Positions 8,151 to 15,885 of a DNA stretch of 64,000 nucleotides are shown piece after piece; position 1 is the first letter of the stretch; the number at the start of each line of letters is the position of its first letter. The stretch covers positions 62,001 to 126,000 of the forward strand of contig CALNAJ010000017.1 of the NCBI GenBank assembly GCA_937874695.1. The letters are read 5' to 3'. A program made the position numbers and the translations under genes. Source of the DNA: an uncultured Lactobacillus sp. (GTDB lineage: Bacteria; Bacillota; Bacilli; Lactobacillales; Lactobacillaceae). Below the pieces are notes generated by a model. That model searched no databases, was not told the DNA's origin, and saw nothing but the letters and a program-made list of their open reading frames with translations.

Positions 8151-8345
8151 GCCTTACCGGGCCGGTGAAAATGGGCCGTGCCGCTGAGGGCGGACGCCTA
8201 AAGCCAAAGGGCGGTCTTTAGGCTTGGTCGTCAGCCTCTGGGAAACGAGTCTCACGAACACCAATTCTCTAAGCGGCTCAACCCGCCACTAAGAGAATTC
8301 CCACAGCTGAGCCCATTTTCACTGGCCCTCACGGCTCACATGGAT
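8150..8345 (+). repeat. dispersed structured repeat family A, copy A1
   Basis: About 195 bases closed by an 18-bp stem (8159-8176 with 8311-8328) enclosing further hairpins, including GCCTAAAG...CTTTAGGC and AATTCTCT...AGAGAATT. It shares the linkers GGGCGGACG, GCGGTCTTTAGGC and CCCACAGCTGAG with copies at 15009, 32888 (inverted), 41174 and 62929, while the stem sequences differ and remain paired. It is followed by a B element in the same orientation. Confidence 0.85.
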
Positions 8346-8493
8346 GTAAGCATCTAATTGGGTTGCTAACTCGAAATGAAATTATGTAGCGTATTTTTGG
8401 AGTGATTTTAATGGAAATATACAGGATTTAAATTAAACAATTTATGACAATCAGGATAGGTATGACGTCTCTATAGAAGTAGAAATCGTTTGC

Positions 8494-8690
8494 TTAGCCG
8501 AAGGAGGCCAGGCATGTAGCCAGCCGTGTCGACGCTGTTAGGCCGGGCGGTTGGTTCTTCCCGGACTTACAGCGTGGGACGTGTTTGGAAACTCGCAGGG
8601 TTCTTGCGAGGTTTCAAACCGAACCGAAAGCCAGATCTTTGGCTGTAGGTGGTCCCCACAGCAGGCAGAATCTCTGGCAACCGTAGGCGG
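8494..8690 (+). repeat. dispersed structured repeat family B, copy B1
   Basis: About 195 bases beginning GCCGAAGGAGGCCAGG and ending CTCTGGCAACCGTAGGCGG; these ends pair as the closing stem. Inside are a GCTGT...ACAGC hairpin and the conserved GACGTGTTTGGAAACTCGC...GCGAGGTTTCAAACCGA hairpin, then GGTCCCCACAGC. Related copies lie at 48013 (inverted), 58869 and 63311, with a remnant at 15391. A spurious ORF exists on each strand here; neither has a family-like protein, so the segment is taken as non-coding. Confidence 0.85.
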
Positions 8691-8810
8691 AAAGTTTCCA
8701 CTACTTAATTTGCAATCAAGCCTGACCGTCAAAAAATTGGGACAAAAATAGCCGGCAATCAGGGCAAAGGGGCCCGGTTACTGGCTACAGGGACAGACAA
8801 CGTGAAGCTG

Positions 8811-10187
8811 TTAGTTATGATTTTGCGGCTGGGCAGTCGTATTGACCTGTGCCTGGGCTGGTGTTACCGCCCGGTGTGGCCGCATGTTGAACACAATATT
8901 TAAGATGACCGCTGAGAAACTGCCAATGACGACCCCGTTGTTCATGATAATCTGAAGCGATTGGGGCATGGCTTGGAAAATTTGAGGATAGACGGTGACG
9001 CCTAAGCCCAAACCGATGGAGATGGCAGAGACCAACAAGTTGTTATTATCCTTGAAATCAACCTGTTGCAGCATCCGAATGCCTTGCACCCCAACCATGC
9101 CAAACATCACGATCATCGCACCACCGAGGACGGCATCAGGGATGACCGTGGCAAGGGCGCCAATCTTAGGTAGCAGGCCCAATAGCATGAGGAATAATGC
9201 TGAGAAGTAAAGTGGCTTACGGGTCTTGACGCCGGATAGTTGCACGACTCCAACGTTTTCGGAGAAAGTGGAGTAGGGGAAGGTGTTAAAGAGACCACCG
9301 AGAATTACGGCGATGCCTTCAGCACGATAGCCACGCTTCAAGTCCTTTTCACCGATCTTGTGGCCGGTGATGTCACCGAGGGCGAAGAAGACCCCAGTTG
9401 ATTCGACCATCGTGGTCAGCGACACCAGAATCATCGTCAGAATGGAGGACCATTCGAACTTGGGTGTGCCGAAGTAGAAAAACTGTGGCAGGTGGAACCA
9501 ACTGGCTTGACCCACAGCCTTCAAGGAAACCATTCCCATGGCGGCTGCAATGAAGGTTCCAATCAAGATACCAGCCAGAATAGCCAGTGACTTGAGGAAT
9601 CCCTTGGCAAAGGCGTTGAGTCCTAAGATAATGCCCATCGTCAGAAAGCCGACCAGTAACATCTTGGGATCACCAAAGTTCTTCGCCGTGGCATCTCCAC
9701 CACCGAGATCTTGAAAGCCCACGGGAATCAACGTAAAGCCAATAATGGTGATGAGTGAGCCAGTCACAACGGGCGGGAAGAAGTTCTTGATTTTCGAGAA
9801 CCACCCGGCACTGAGAAAGACGAAGATACCGGCACTAATAATGGCGCCGTACATGACGCCCACGCCGTATTGATTACCGATGGCGCTCAGTGGTGTCACG
9901 GCTTGAACCGCACAGCCGAGGACAACGGGTAAGCCGATTCCAGTCAGCGGTGTCCGCTTGAGCTGTAAGAGGGTTGCAACCCCACACATGAAGATATCCG
10001 CACTGATTAAGTAGGCCATTTGCATGGCGTTAAAATGAAGCGCGCCCCCAATCAGTAAGGGAACGATGACGTCACCGGAATACATAGCTAATAAATGCTG
10101 GAAACCAAGAATGGCCGCGCGCCACATGGGCAAGGCGGACCCTTTTTCTGATGACGAGACTGGTGTTGCGGACTTAGTGGACTGCAA
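8811..10187 (-). CDS. pbuX: NCS2-family xanthine/uracil permease
   Basis: A 458-residue nucleobase:cation symporter with about 12-14 membrane segments. The family signatures LGFQHLLAMYSGDVIVPLLIGGAL near the N-terminus, FGDPKMLLVG, and the substrate-site region ...MVESTGVFFALGDITG are seen; the last matches the purine (xanthine/urate) branch. The TTG at 10187 is chosen because AAGGAGG ends 6-7 bases before it; the longer frame would run into the terminator hairpin. An upstream guanine-class purine riboswitch with a terminator supports xanthine or guanine uptake for purine salvage. Confidence 0.9.
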   Translation of the reverse strand: MQSTKSATPVSSSEKGSALPMWRAAILGFQHLLAMYSGDVIVPLLIGGALHFNAMQMAYLISADIFMCGVATLLQLKRTPLTGIGLPVVLGCAVQAVTPLSAIGNQYGVGVMYGAIISAGIFVFLSAGWFSKIKNFFPPVVTGSLITIIGFTLIPVGFQDLGGGDATAKNFGDPKMLLVGFLTMGIILGLNAFAKGFLKSLAILAGILIGTFIAAAMGMVSLKAVGQASWFHLPQFFYFGTPKFEWSSILTMILVSLTTMVESTGVFFALGDITGHKIGEKDLKRGYRAEGIAVILGGLFNTFPYSTFSENVGVVQLSGVKTRKPLYFSALFLMLLGLLPKIGALATVIPDAVLGGAMIVMFGMVGVQGIRMLQQVDFKDNNNLLVSAISIGLGLGVTVYPQIFQAMPQSLQIIMNNGVVIGSFSAVILNIVFNMRPHRAVTPAQAQVNTTAQPQNHN

Positions 10188-10239
10188 GAAAAGTTCCTCC
10201 TTCTCGTGATGTCCATACGCCGCCAAGGGTGGTGAAAAC

Positions 10240-10268
10240 AAAAAGCTCCCTTTGCAAAAAGGGGGCTT
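10240..10268 (-). terminator. riboswitch-controlled intrinsic terminator
   Basis: On the minus strand AAGCCCCCTTT pairs with AAAGGGAGCTT, followed by five T residues, between the purine aptamer and the permease start. This is the expression platform: purine binding would favour this hairpin. Confidence 0.85.
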
Positions 10269-10324
10269 ACTGAAAACTCTACCGACGAACTCTTTTCATC
10301 GGCAAAAAGAGTTTCGTCCTCAAT

Positions 10325-10394
10325 TTGCTTATAGTCCAGAGTTTACGGCTCTGGGTAGAAACTCGCCAACCTTATCTTGGCATTATATAGGCAA
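10325..10394 (-). promoter_or_regulatory. purine riboswitch aptamer, guanine class
   Basis: On the minus strand: P1 TTGCCTATA with TATAAGCAA, P2 GCCAA/TTGGC with loop GATAAGG, the core GAGTTTCTACC, and P3 CAGAG/CTCTG with loop CCGTAAA. The base that pairs with the ligand, in GGACTATA, is C, which is the guanine/hypoxanthine/xanthine type rather than adenine. It sits upstream of the NCS2 permease with a terminator after it. Confidence 0.93.
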
Positions 10395-10469
10395 TCACTT
10401 TATTTTTTTAATGGAATGTTGATAACTTTACCACGTGAAAATGAAAAAAACAACACCCGGTAGACTTTT

Positions 10470-10619
10470 CTAATGCCGATGCCATAGTTTCTTGAAAAGC
10501 CCGCCAAACCACTCTAATAGCGGACCCCAGTCGGCCATGCCACCGGAATTACTATATTTCTTGGGATGGACGACCACACCAGGGCGGTAGGGTTTAGCGC
10601 TTTCATCTTTTTTCGGCAT
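10470..10619 (-). CDS. hypothetical small protein (49 aa)
   Basis: A 49-residue frame with a GGAGAGG site 12 bases before the ATG. It begins MPKKDESAKPYRPGVVVHPK and has a C-terminal GPLLEWFGGLFKKLWHRH, which would form a short amphipathic helix. It lies divergent to the asparaginase gene. The family is not recognised. Codon use resembles neighbours and the ATG-RBS pair is good, so it may be a real small protein, but the evidence is limited to this one frame. Confidence 0.5.
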   Translation of the reverse strand: MPKKDESAKPYRPGVVVHPKKYSNSGGMADWGPLLEWFGGLFKKLWHRH

Positions 10620-10713
10620 ATTTCCACACATCCTCTCCTAATTCTAACTAAATTCTACAGCAAATAAGGTACAATGTGGGAAAGAAAATCTTTTGAGAAA
10701 GAAGTTGACGGTT

Positions 10714-11688
10714 GTGAAGAAAATTTTAGCCATCCATACGGGCGGGACGATTTCAATGTCCCAGAACGAAAAGGGCGAGGTTGTCCCCAACGCCCAGAAT
10801 CCAATTGCCCAGCAAGAAACGATTATGGAGGGGCGCGTTGAGCTGATTACCGACGAACTCTTCAACTTGCCGTCACCCCACGTGACCCCAGTTGAAATGT
10901 TGAAGATCAAGGAACGCATCAATCAAGGCGAAAAGGAAGGCATCGATGGCGTGGTCATCACCCACGGAACCGATACCCTAGAAGAAACGGCCTATTTCCT
11001 CGACCTGACCCTGCCCAGCACCATTCCTGTTGTCGTGACGGGGGCTATGCGCTCCTCTAACGAAGTTGGGTCCGATGGTCTGTATAACTTTCAGACAGCC
11101 ATTGAAGTGGCCGCAGACGACGCCTCACGCGGCAATGGGGTCATGGTCGTGATGAACGATGAGATTCATACAGCACGGTACGTGACCAAGACGCATACTA
11201 CGAACGTTGCCACGTTCCGCACGCCAACGTTTGGTCCCATCGGCTTGGTTGCTAAGGGACAACCGATCTACTTCCAACAGCTGATTCGTGAAGATACCTG
11301 CGACATCGACCACGTGGTGGACCACGTCTACTTACTAAAGGCCTACGCGGGGATGGATGCCAGCTTGTTTGATGCCCTGAACAGTGACCAGACGGCCGGT
11401 ATCGTCATCGAAGGTCTGGGTGCTGGGAATTTACCGCCAGTTACCTTACCAGCCATTCAACGGCTCCTAGATCGGCATATCCCGTTAGTCTTGGTCTCAC
11501 GGTGTTATAATGGCGTTGCCGAGGACATTTACGACTACCAGGGTGGTGGGATCGAGCTACGTAAGATGGGCTTGATGTTATGCCAAGGTTTGAACGGCCA
11601 AAAGGCCCGAATCAAGCTGTTAGTTGGCCTCAGCGCGGGCTTACAGGGTGACCGTCTCGCAGAGTATCTGAGTACCGCCGTATCTTAG
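10714..11688 (+). CDS. L-asparaginase
   Basis: A 324-residue asparaginase of the cytoplasmic type I/II amidohydrolase family that turns asparagine into aspartate and ammonia. The first catalytic Thr is in HTGGTISM (about residue 12) and the second triad in THGTDTLEETAYFLDL (about 85), with VVTGAMRSSNEVGSDG following. GTG at 10714 is preferred because it starts the conserved MKKILAIHTGG; a TTG 21 bases earlier would add a charged tail. No signal peptide, so cytoplasmic. It stands alone between a divergent small ORF and the next operon. Confidence 0.9.
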   Translation: MKKILAIHTGGTISMSQNEKGEVVPNAQNPIAQQETIMEGRVELITDELFNLPSPHVTPVEMLKIKERINQGEKEGIDGVVITHGTDTLEETAYFLDLTLPSTIPVVVTGAMRSSNEVGSDGLYNFQTAIEVAADDASRGNGVMVVMNDEIHTARYVTKTHTTNVATFRTPTFGPIGLVAKGQPIYFQQLIREDTCDIDHVVDHVYLLKAYAGMDASLFDALNSDQTAGIVIEGLGAGNLPPVTLPAIQRLLDRHIPLVLVSRCYNGVAEDIYDYQGGGIELRKMGLMLCQGLNGQKARIKLLVGLSAGLQGDRLAEYLSTAVS

Positions 11689-11814
11689 TCGAAATTTAGC
11701 GGCGGCTCACGAGCTATTTTCAGTCAGATATGATAAGATTTTCAGAACAGTAGAAATAAGCTTGGCCTGTGTTTTTAACGGCCAGGTTAAAGAATCATAA
11801 AAAAGGGGGTCGTC

Positions 11815-12981
11815 ATGTTGAATTCGATTATGAATGATTTAAACCGGGCGTTGGCTCAGCATATATTGGTTAACGTGTATCAAACCAACCAAGAAGTCGT
11901 GTACACCGGCTACGTGACGACGGTCAGCGATACCGGCATTATTCTCGCCACGTTTGATGATTTCGGATTGCCGGATGGCGCCGTGTTCCTTGCGGTCGAT
12001 GTCATTGATGAAGTTGAGTTTTCAAGTGATGATTTGGACAACATGGCTTTTCGGATCCAGACGGCTCAAGAAGAGCAGTTTATCCAAGCCGGTGGCCTGA
12101 CCATGAACTTTGACGGACAGCGCGACTTGCGCCGGCAGGTCTTGAGTCATGCGTGGGTCGACCATCTCGTTGTGATGTTGGTCGTCAAGGGTGACGAGCA
12201 CTTCTACGAAGGCTTAGTGACCAGCGTGGTGGCGGATCAAGTGACCATCCAACTTTTGAATAAATTTGATTATACGGATCAACCGGTCTTTACGTTGAAT
12301 CCATCTGAACTTGAAGTCATTGAATTCCAAGGTAAAGAGTTAACGTTGCAGGGCATTGCGGCACCGCGCCTGCGGAAGTTATCACACGTGACGCCCAATG
12401 AAGTGACCGATGCTAAGGCTGTTCCGGAAACACTACGGCAGTTGGCCGGACAGGAATCATTGGTTGCCCTGGTGCCAGCGCACGACAAGGAGCTCTTCTT
12501 TGTCGGCCGGATCAACGCGGTCACGGAAAATGCCGTGATCATGAACTTAATCGACATGACCGGGCAATTCGGGGGATATACCGTGATGCGGTTGACCGAG
12601 CTACATGCGGTCGTCATCGAATCCGATTACCTGCAGACGATGCGGTTATTCTCACTCTTGAACCAAGCACGTCAGCATCAGATTCAGCCGGTCTTAAACG
12701 ACGAGCGGCTGTTTGATCCAACGGTTGACCAGTTCAGTGCGCGGTTGACCCAAGCGGCGGCCTTTCGTACCATTATTCGGTTGAAAATGCACGACACCAC
12801 TGGTCTGTTGGGTTATCCCAGCCAGGTCGGCGGTGAACGGTTTATCTTCCATGAAGTTGAGGATAATCAACTGGATCAGGTCGGTAAGGTCTATCGCATT
12901 AGCGACGTTGATGAAATCGCCTTTGGGTATTTGGACGCCTACCTGGTAGAGCGTCAGTTGCGCGTGGAAGGCGACCTGTAA
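11815..12981 (+). CDS. hypothetical protein with four divergent beta-rich repeats
   Basis: A 388-residue cytoplasmic protein without signal or membrane segments. Four segments share one pattern: about residues 16-82, 115-178, 213-275 and 316-380. The pattern is a hydrophobic strand, then Y/F-x-G-x-[VI]-x-x-V, a strand, D-x-F or D-x-T, and a closing [EH]-[VI] strand, as in VVYTGYVTTVSD, HFYEGLVTSVVA and LFFVGRINAVTE. Such curved five-strand units resemble Sm-like or other small-barrel folds; this is inference by eye. It opens a tight operon with a membrane protein, a zinc ribbon and a macrodomain protein. The family is not recognised. Confidence 0.75.
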   Translation: MLNSIMNDLNRALAQHILVNVYQTNQEVVYTGYVTTVSDTGIILATFDDFGLPDGAVFLAVDVIDEVEFSSDDLDNMAFRIQTAQEEQFIQAGGLTMNFDGQRDLRRQVLSHAWVDHLVVMLVVKGDEHFYEGLVTSVVADQVTIQLLNKFDYTDQPVFTLNPSELEVIEFQGKELTLQGIAAPRLRKLSHVTPNEVTDAKAVPETLRQLAGQESLVALVPAHDKELFFVGRINAVTENAVIMNLIDMTGQFGGYTVMRLTELHAVVIESDYLQTMRLFSLLNQARQHQIQPVLNDERLFDPTVDQFSARLTQAAAFRTIIRLKMHDTTGLLGYPSQVGGERFIFHEVEDNQLDQVGKVYRISDVDEIAFGYLDAYLVERQLRVEGDL

Positions 12982-12993
12982 GGAGTTGTGACC

Positions 12994-13323
12994 ATGAAAG
13001 CCAAGAAGATGCCGCGCTGGCTCCGCGATACATTATCGGTGGTCGGTGCCATGTCGGTACTGTTGATCGCTTATAATTTGTTCGTTGCCAAGCAGCCCGA
13101 CTGGGGAATCGTGCCGGTGCAGATTGCGCTGGCCTTGATTGCAGTCGGGGCGTGGAGTTTCTTGAGCTATCGTAGTCGTGCCAAACGTCAACTGGCCGCG
13201 AAGCAGGCTGCCGAAGCGGCGCAACGGCGCGCCGAGGAACAACGGCAGGCGGCTGCCCGTGAGGCTGATCATGCGGTGGTTCGCCGCCAGAAGAATCAGC
13301 AACATCGACAGCAACCGAAGTAG
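12994..13323 (+). CDS. small membrane protein with charged coiled-coil tail
   Basis: A 109-residue protein. Two membrane segments (about 14-31 and 40-58) are followed by a strongly basic, Ala/Gln/Arg-rich helical tail (about 62-109) in the cytoplasm. The ATG at 12994 is chosen for the AAGGAG site 8 bases before it. It is 12 bases after the repeat-protein gene and 11 before the zinc-ribbon gene, so it is in one operon with them. The function is unknown; a membrane anchor that binds nucleic acid or its operon partners would be a guess. Confidence 0.75.
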   Translation: MKAKKMPRWLRDTLSVVGAMSVLLIAYNLFVAKQPDWGIVPVQIALALIAVGAWSFLSYRSRAKRQLAAKQAAEAAQRRAEEQRQAAAREADHAVVRRQKNQQHRQQPK

Positions 13324-13334
13324 GAGGCGGAATC

Positions 13335-13589
13335 ATGGCTGAAGACTTAAAATTTTGTCCCCACTGTGGTGCCGCAGTGACGGCTGCGGACGATGAATGT
13401 CCGCACTGTCACACAGATCTACGACCATTTCGGCCGACACCTAAGGCCACAGCGAACAGTCAGAAGTTGAATCTATCGGCGCTGTATGCCAACCCCTATC
13501 GAGAAGGTATGAAGCGACTGAAAGCACGTGATCAAACCAGTCAGGCACCCGCCAAAAAACGGTGGCACTGGCCGTGGTCAAAGGAGTAA
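13335..13589 (+). CDS. zinc-ribbon protein
   Basis: An 84-residue protein with an N-terminal zinc ribbon: CPHC at residues 8-11 and CPHC at 22-25, a four-cysteine site. The rest is basic and proline-rich and probably disordered, ending in KKRWHWPWSKE. RBS GGAGG lies 6 bases before the ATG. It lies between the membrane protein and the macrodomain gene (4 bases apart), so translation is likely coupled. It probably acts as an adaptor; no catalytic residues are visible. Confidence 0.8.
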   Translation: MAEDLKFCPHCGAAVTAADDECPHCHTDLRPFRPTPKATANSQKLNLSALYANPYREGMKRLKARDQTSQAPAKKRWHWPWSKE

Positions 13590-13593
13590 TCAG

Positions 13594-14106
13594 ATGGCAG
13601 AGTTTACGGTAATTCATGGCGATATTACGGAGAGTCATGTCGACGCCATCGTTAATGCGGCGAATACCACGCTGCTAGGAGGCGGTGGCGTTGATGGGGC
13701 AATCCATCGCGCGGCTGGGCCAGAACTCTTCCGGGCGTGCGTGCCGTTTAACGGTTGCCCGACTGGCGAGGCACGGATCACGCCAGGATTTAAGCTCCCG
13801 GCAACATGGGTGATTCATACACCGGGGCCGGTCTGGCACGGCGGTGACCAGCACGAGGCAGAGTTATTGGCTGCTTGTTACCGCAATAGTCTCACTCTGG
13901 CTGGGCAACACGATTGTCAGACGGTGGATTTTCCATCGATCAGTACGGGCGTTTACGGCTATCCGCTGGAAGAAGCGGCGGCTGTTGCGACCCAGACGAT
14001 TGCGACGGTACTGGCGCACACGACGAGTATTCAAACGGTGCGGCTGGTGGCGTTCGATGATAATACGGCCGCGGCCTACCGCACGGCCTGGGAACAAATT
14101 CAATAA
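13594..14106 (+). CDS. macrodomain protein, probable O-acetyl-ADP-ribose deacetylase
   Basis: A 170-residue single macrodomain. The ADP-ribose site is complete: GDIT (9-12), VNAANTTLLGGGGVDGAIH (about 20-38), and the phosphate loop SISTGVYGYPLEEAA (about 115). This is the MacroD-type pattern that removes ADP-ribose or deacetylates O-acetyl-ADP-ribose. The ATG at 13594 has AAGGAG 7 bases ahead. It closes the four-gene operon. No DarT-like toxin is present beside it. A weak hairpin follows (14113-14152) without a clear T-run. Confidence 0.92.
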   Translation: MAEFTVIHGDITESHVDAIVNAANTTLLGGGGVDGAIHRAAGPELFRACVPFNGCPTGEARITPGFKLPATWVIHTPGPVWHGGDQHEAELLAACYRNSLTLAGQHDCQTVDFPSISTGVYGYPLEEAAAVATQTIATVLAHTTSIQTVRLVAFDDNTAAAYRTAWEQIQ

Positions 14107-14202
14107 GTTTATAAAAAGTGCCCCAAACCAACCAAAGTTGATTTGGAGCACTTGTCGTGATTATCTGAAAACAGAATTTGTAAACCGGGCTGATTAAGTC
14201 AG

Positions 14203-14397
14203 TTAATTTGGCTTCGTGGCGATTAAACTTTTCAGAGAACTTTGCTCGTCACTCGTCGGTGTGAGTTCCCCCGACTTGATTGCGTGATACTTTTCGACTG
14301 AAATTCGAGAGCCAAAGGCCATTTCGCCATCAGTTTTATCGTATTTCTTTTGGTAGGCGATGATTGCTTCAGCAAGATCATTTAATTCTTGATTCAT
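14203..14397 (-). CDS. small helix-turn-helix-like protein, LBP_cg2779-type
   Basis: A 64-residue soluble, helical protein (MNQELNDLAEAIIAYQKKYD...). The SRISVEKYHAIKSGE segment looks like the recognition part of a small XRE-like helix-turn-helix. It resembles the short Lactobacillaceae proteins annotated as LBP_cg2779 family. The start ATG has GGAGGG 6 bases upstream. No operon partner. Its role is unknown; DNA binding is an inference from the fold pattern. Confidence 0.7.
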   Translation of the reverse strand: MNQELNDLAEAIIAYQKKYDKTDGEMAFGSRISVEKYHAIKSGELTPTSDEQSSLKSLIATKPN

Positions 14398-14661
14398 TAA
14401 TATCCCTCCAAATGATAATCCAAATTACTGCTTACGTTTATTATACTAAAGTTTTGCAAAAGCGGTGAAATAACCCTCGATATCTGCAAGTTTTTTTGTA
14501 TTCTACTTGATGAATAGGCCAAAATTGCGTAAACTTATATCCAATATAACAATTATCGTTGATTAGTGCGGGAATTGTTAACGTAATTTGGTCAACCTGT
14601 CATGGTTCTGTGATATTGCTGGCTTAAGCTAAGCGGTAAGAAAGACCGATGAGGTGACAGG

Positions 14662-14832
14662 ATGAATCTGAAACATGTAATTTCGAGTTTGACCACGGCA
14701 GTTGTGTTGTTGGCCATTATTAGTGCCTTCTCCTGGTTTTCTATGGGGAAACGCACCGTGACTCACGTCAGCACACAGCCCGCAACGGCCAACGTGACGC
14801 GGACACACGTTTCACAGATACGCGTTAAATAA
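14662..14832 (+). CDS. small single-pass membrane protein (56 aa)
   Basis: A 56-residue frame, RBS GAGGTG 7 bases before the ATG. Residues 5-27 form one membrane segment (VVLLAIISAFSWF), followed by a short Thr/Val-rich external tail with a net positive charge. No cleavage site is obvious. It may be either a membrane-anchored small protein or a secreted peptide precursor. The downstream region to 14979 folds into several hairpins and ends in a terminator, probably its 3' untranslated region. The family is not recognised. Confidence 0.55.
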   Translation: MNLKHVISSLTTAVVLLAIISAFSWFSMGKRTVTHVSTQPATANVTRTHVSQIRVK

Positions 14833-14834
14833 TT

Positions 14835-14932
14835 GCGGAGGGACAACTCCGCCACCGGGGCCGGGAAAACCGGCTGTACCATCCTTAAATATCGGTAATC
14901 ATATTGATTACATGACTACAGTCTCTTGTAGT
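14835..14932 (+). ncRNA. run of hairpins after the 56-aa ORF, possible structured 3' UTR or sRNA
   Basis: Four successive small hairpins can be drawn: 14835-14852 (GCGGAG/CTCCGC), 14860-14874 (GCCGG/CCGGC), 14895-14911 (GTAATC/GATTAC) and 14915-14932 (ACTACA/TGTAGT), just before a strong terminator. No known family was recognised and no own promoter is clear. Confidence 0.35.
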
Positions 14933-14944
14933 TTATCAAGCGGG

Positions 14945-14979
14945 GAAACAGGCTAACTTCGGTTAGTCTGTTTCTTTTT
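14945..14979 (+). terminator. strong intrinsic terminator
   Basis: GAAACAGGCTAAC pairs with GTTAG-T-CTGTTTC around a TTCG tetraloop and is followed by TTTTT. It would end transcription from the 56-residue ORF. Confidence 0.9.
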
Positions 14980-15008
14980 GGTTTGAATTTCTAAATCGCA
15001 TGTGCCAG

Positions 15009-15200
15009 CGCCTTACCGGGCGGCGTAAATCAGCTGGGACGCGTGGGCGGACGGCCAGAGCCAAAGAGCGGTCTCTGACCTTGCTTTGAACCGCTGGAAA
15101 ACGCGTTTCAAAGACACCAAAGTTCTAAGCGGCAAGGTTCGCCACTAAGAACTTTCCCACAGCTGGGCTGATTTACGCCGCCCTCACGGCTCACATGGAT
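15009..15200 (+). repeat. dispersed structured repeat family A, copy A2
   Basis: The closing stem is a perfect 17 bp (15018-15034 with 15167-15183) whose inner part (GTAAATCAGC/GCTGATTTAC) differs from A1 but stays paired. The inner hairpins AAAGTTCT/AGAACTTT and CTTTGAA/TTCAAAG are also re-paired variants. A remnant B element follows in the same orientation at 15391. Confidence 0.85.
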
Positions 15201-15390
15201 TTAGCATTCTTGTTGGGGGGTTCGGTATCTCTTTGCAATTTCATTGTTTTAGAGTGACAGCAGAAAGCAAATAAAAAGCCCGCCATCGTGGACGGACTAA
15301 GATTATTGTTAATCAAATGGTCGATAATTACGAAGTGAAAATCAATCAGAATGACGGTTTACATCGAATCTGTATAGATTGAACACATCC

Positions 15391-15458
15391 TTAGCCGAAG
15401 CCCGTTTCTCAGGCTGTAGGTGGTCCCCACAGCGGCGGAATCTCTGACAACCGCAGGC
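15391..15458 (+). repeat. remnant of repeat family B (B5)
   Basis: Only the 5' edge (TTAGCCGAAG) and the 3' part (CAGGCTGTAGGTGGTCCCCACAGC...ACAACCGCAGG) of a B element remain, so the centre has been deleted. It lies 190 bases after A2. Confidence 0.75.
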
Positions 15459-15477
15459 AATATATCTCGTTCAACCA

Positions 15478-15840
15478 TTAAAAGTGGAACCACTCGCTCT
15501 GATTGCGGCGGACCTCACCGCGTAGGCCGAAGAAGTAAATCATGAATGCTGCGGCCAACGCGGCTAGGACAACCGTCCAGAACCAGGCGTGGGTGTGGAT
15601 GAACGTGAAGTATGCAAAACCTAACGTGCTTAGTGCAATTAAAGTTAAGTTGACTGGTAGATTTTTACTGTGGATGAAGGCGATGGCTAATGCCAGAACC
15701 ACCGCACCCCCGAACATGTCGTCACCGGACAACCGGGTTCCCAGGCCGTTGAACAGCGCGTAGACCTCAATGATGAGGCCCAACGCCAGAGCCAGGTAAC
15801 CGAAAGACTGCAAGAATGTTAATTGTCGAATTCTTTTCAT
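15478..15840 (-). CDS. hypothetical membrane protein
   Basis: A 120-residue protein with four membrane segments (about 8-28, 40-57, 61-80, 85-104) and a charged C-terminal tail (GLRGEVRRNQSEWFHF). The ATG at 15840 is chosen; a GTG nine bases upstream overlaps the AGGTG ribosome-binding site. It is 45 bases downstream of tenA in the same direction and could be the last gene of the thiamine operon, but no link in function is visible. The family is not recognised. Confidence 0.7.
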   Translation of the reverse strand: MKRIRQLTFLQSFGYLALALGLIIEVYALFNGLGTRLSGDDMFGGAVVLALAIAFIHSKNLPVNLTLIALSTLGFAYFTFIHTHAWFWTVVLAALAAAFMIYFFGLRGEVRRNQSEWFHF

Positions 15841-15885
15841 CGACGACACCTACTTTCTCTCTTAGGGTGCCTCTAGTATACCGCA

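Noticed and set aside
8538..8751. Overlapping ORFs on both strands inside repeat B1 (and a similar one in B3 and B4)
   Set aside because: They arise because the repeat is GC-rich and palindromic. The predicted proteins differ between copies and have no ribosome-binding site with conserved start.
12899..13336. Large minus-strand ORF opposite the membrane and zinc-ribbon genes
   Set aside because: It is antisense to a tight operon, has no good ribosome-binding site and reads as low-complexity Arg/Pro/Ser-rich protein.
14113..14152. Terminator after the macrodomain gene
   Set aside because: A stem can be drawn (AAGTGC...GCACTT) but no T-run follows, so it is only a possible weak terminator.
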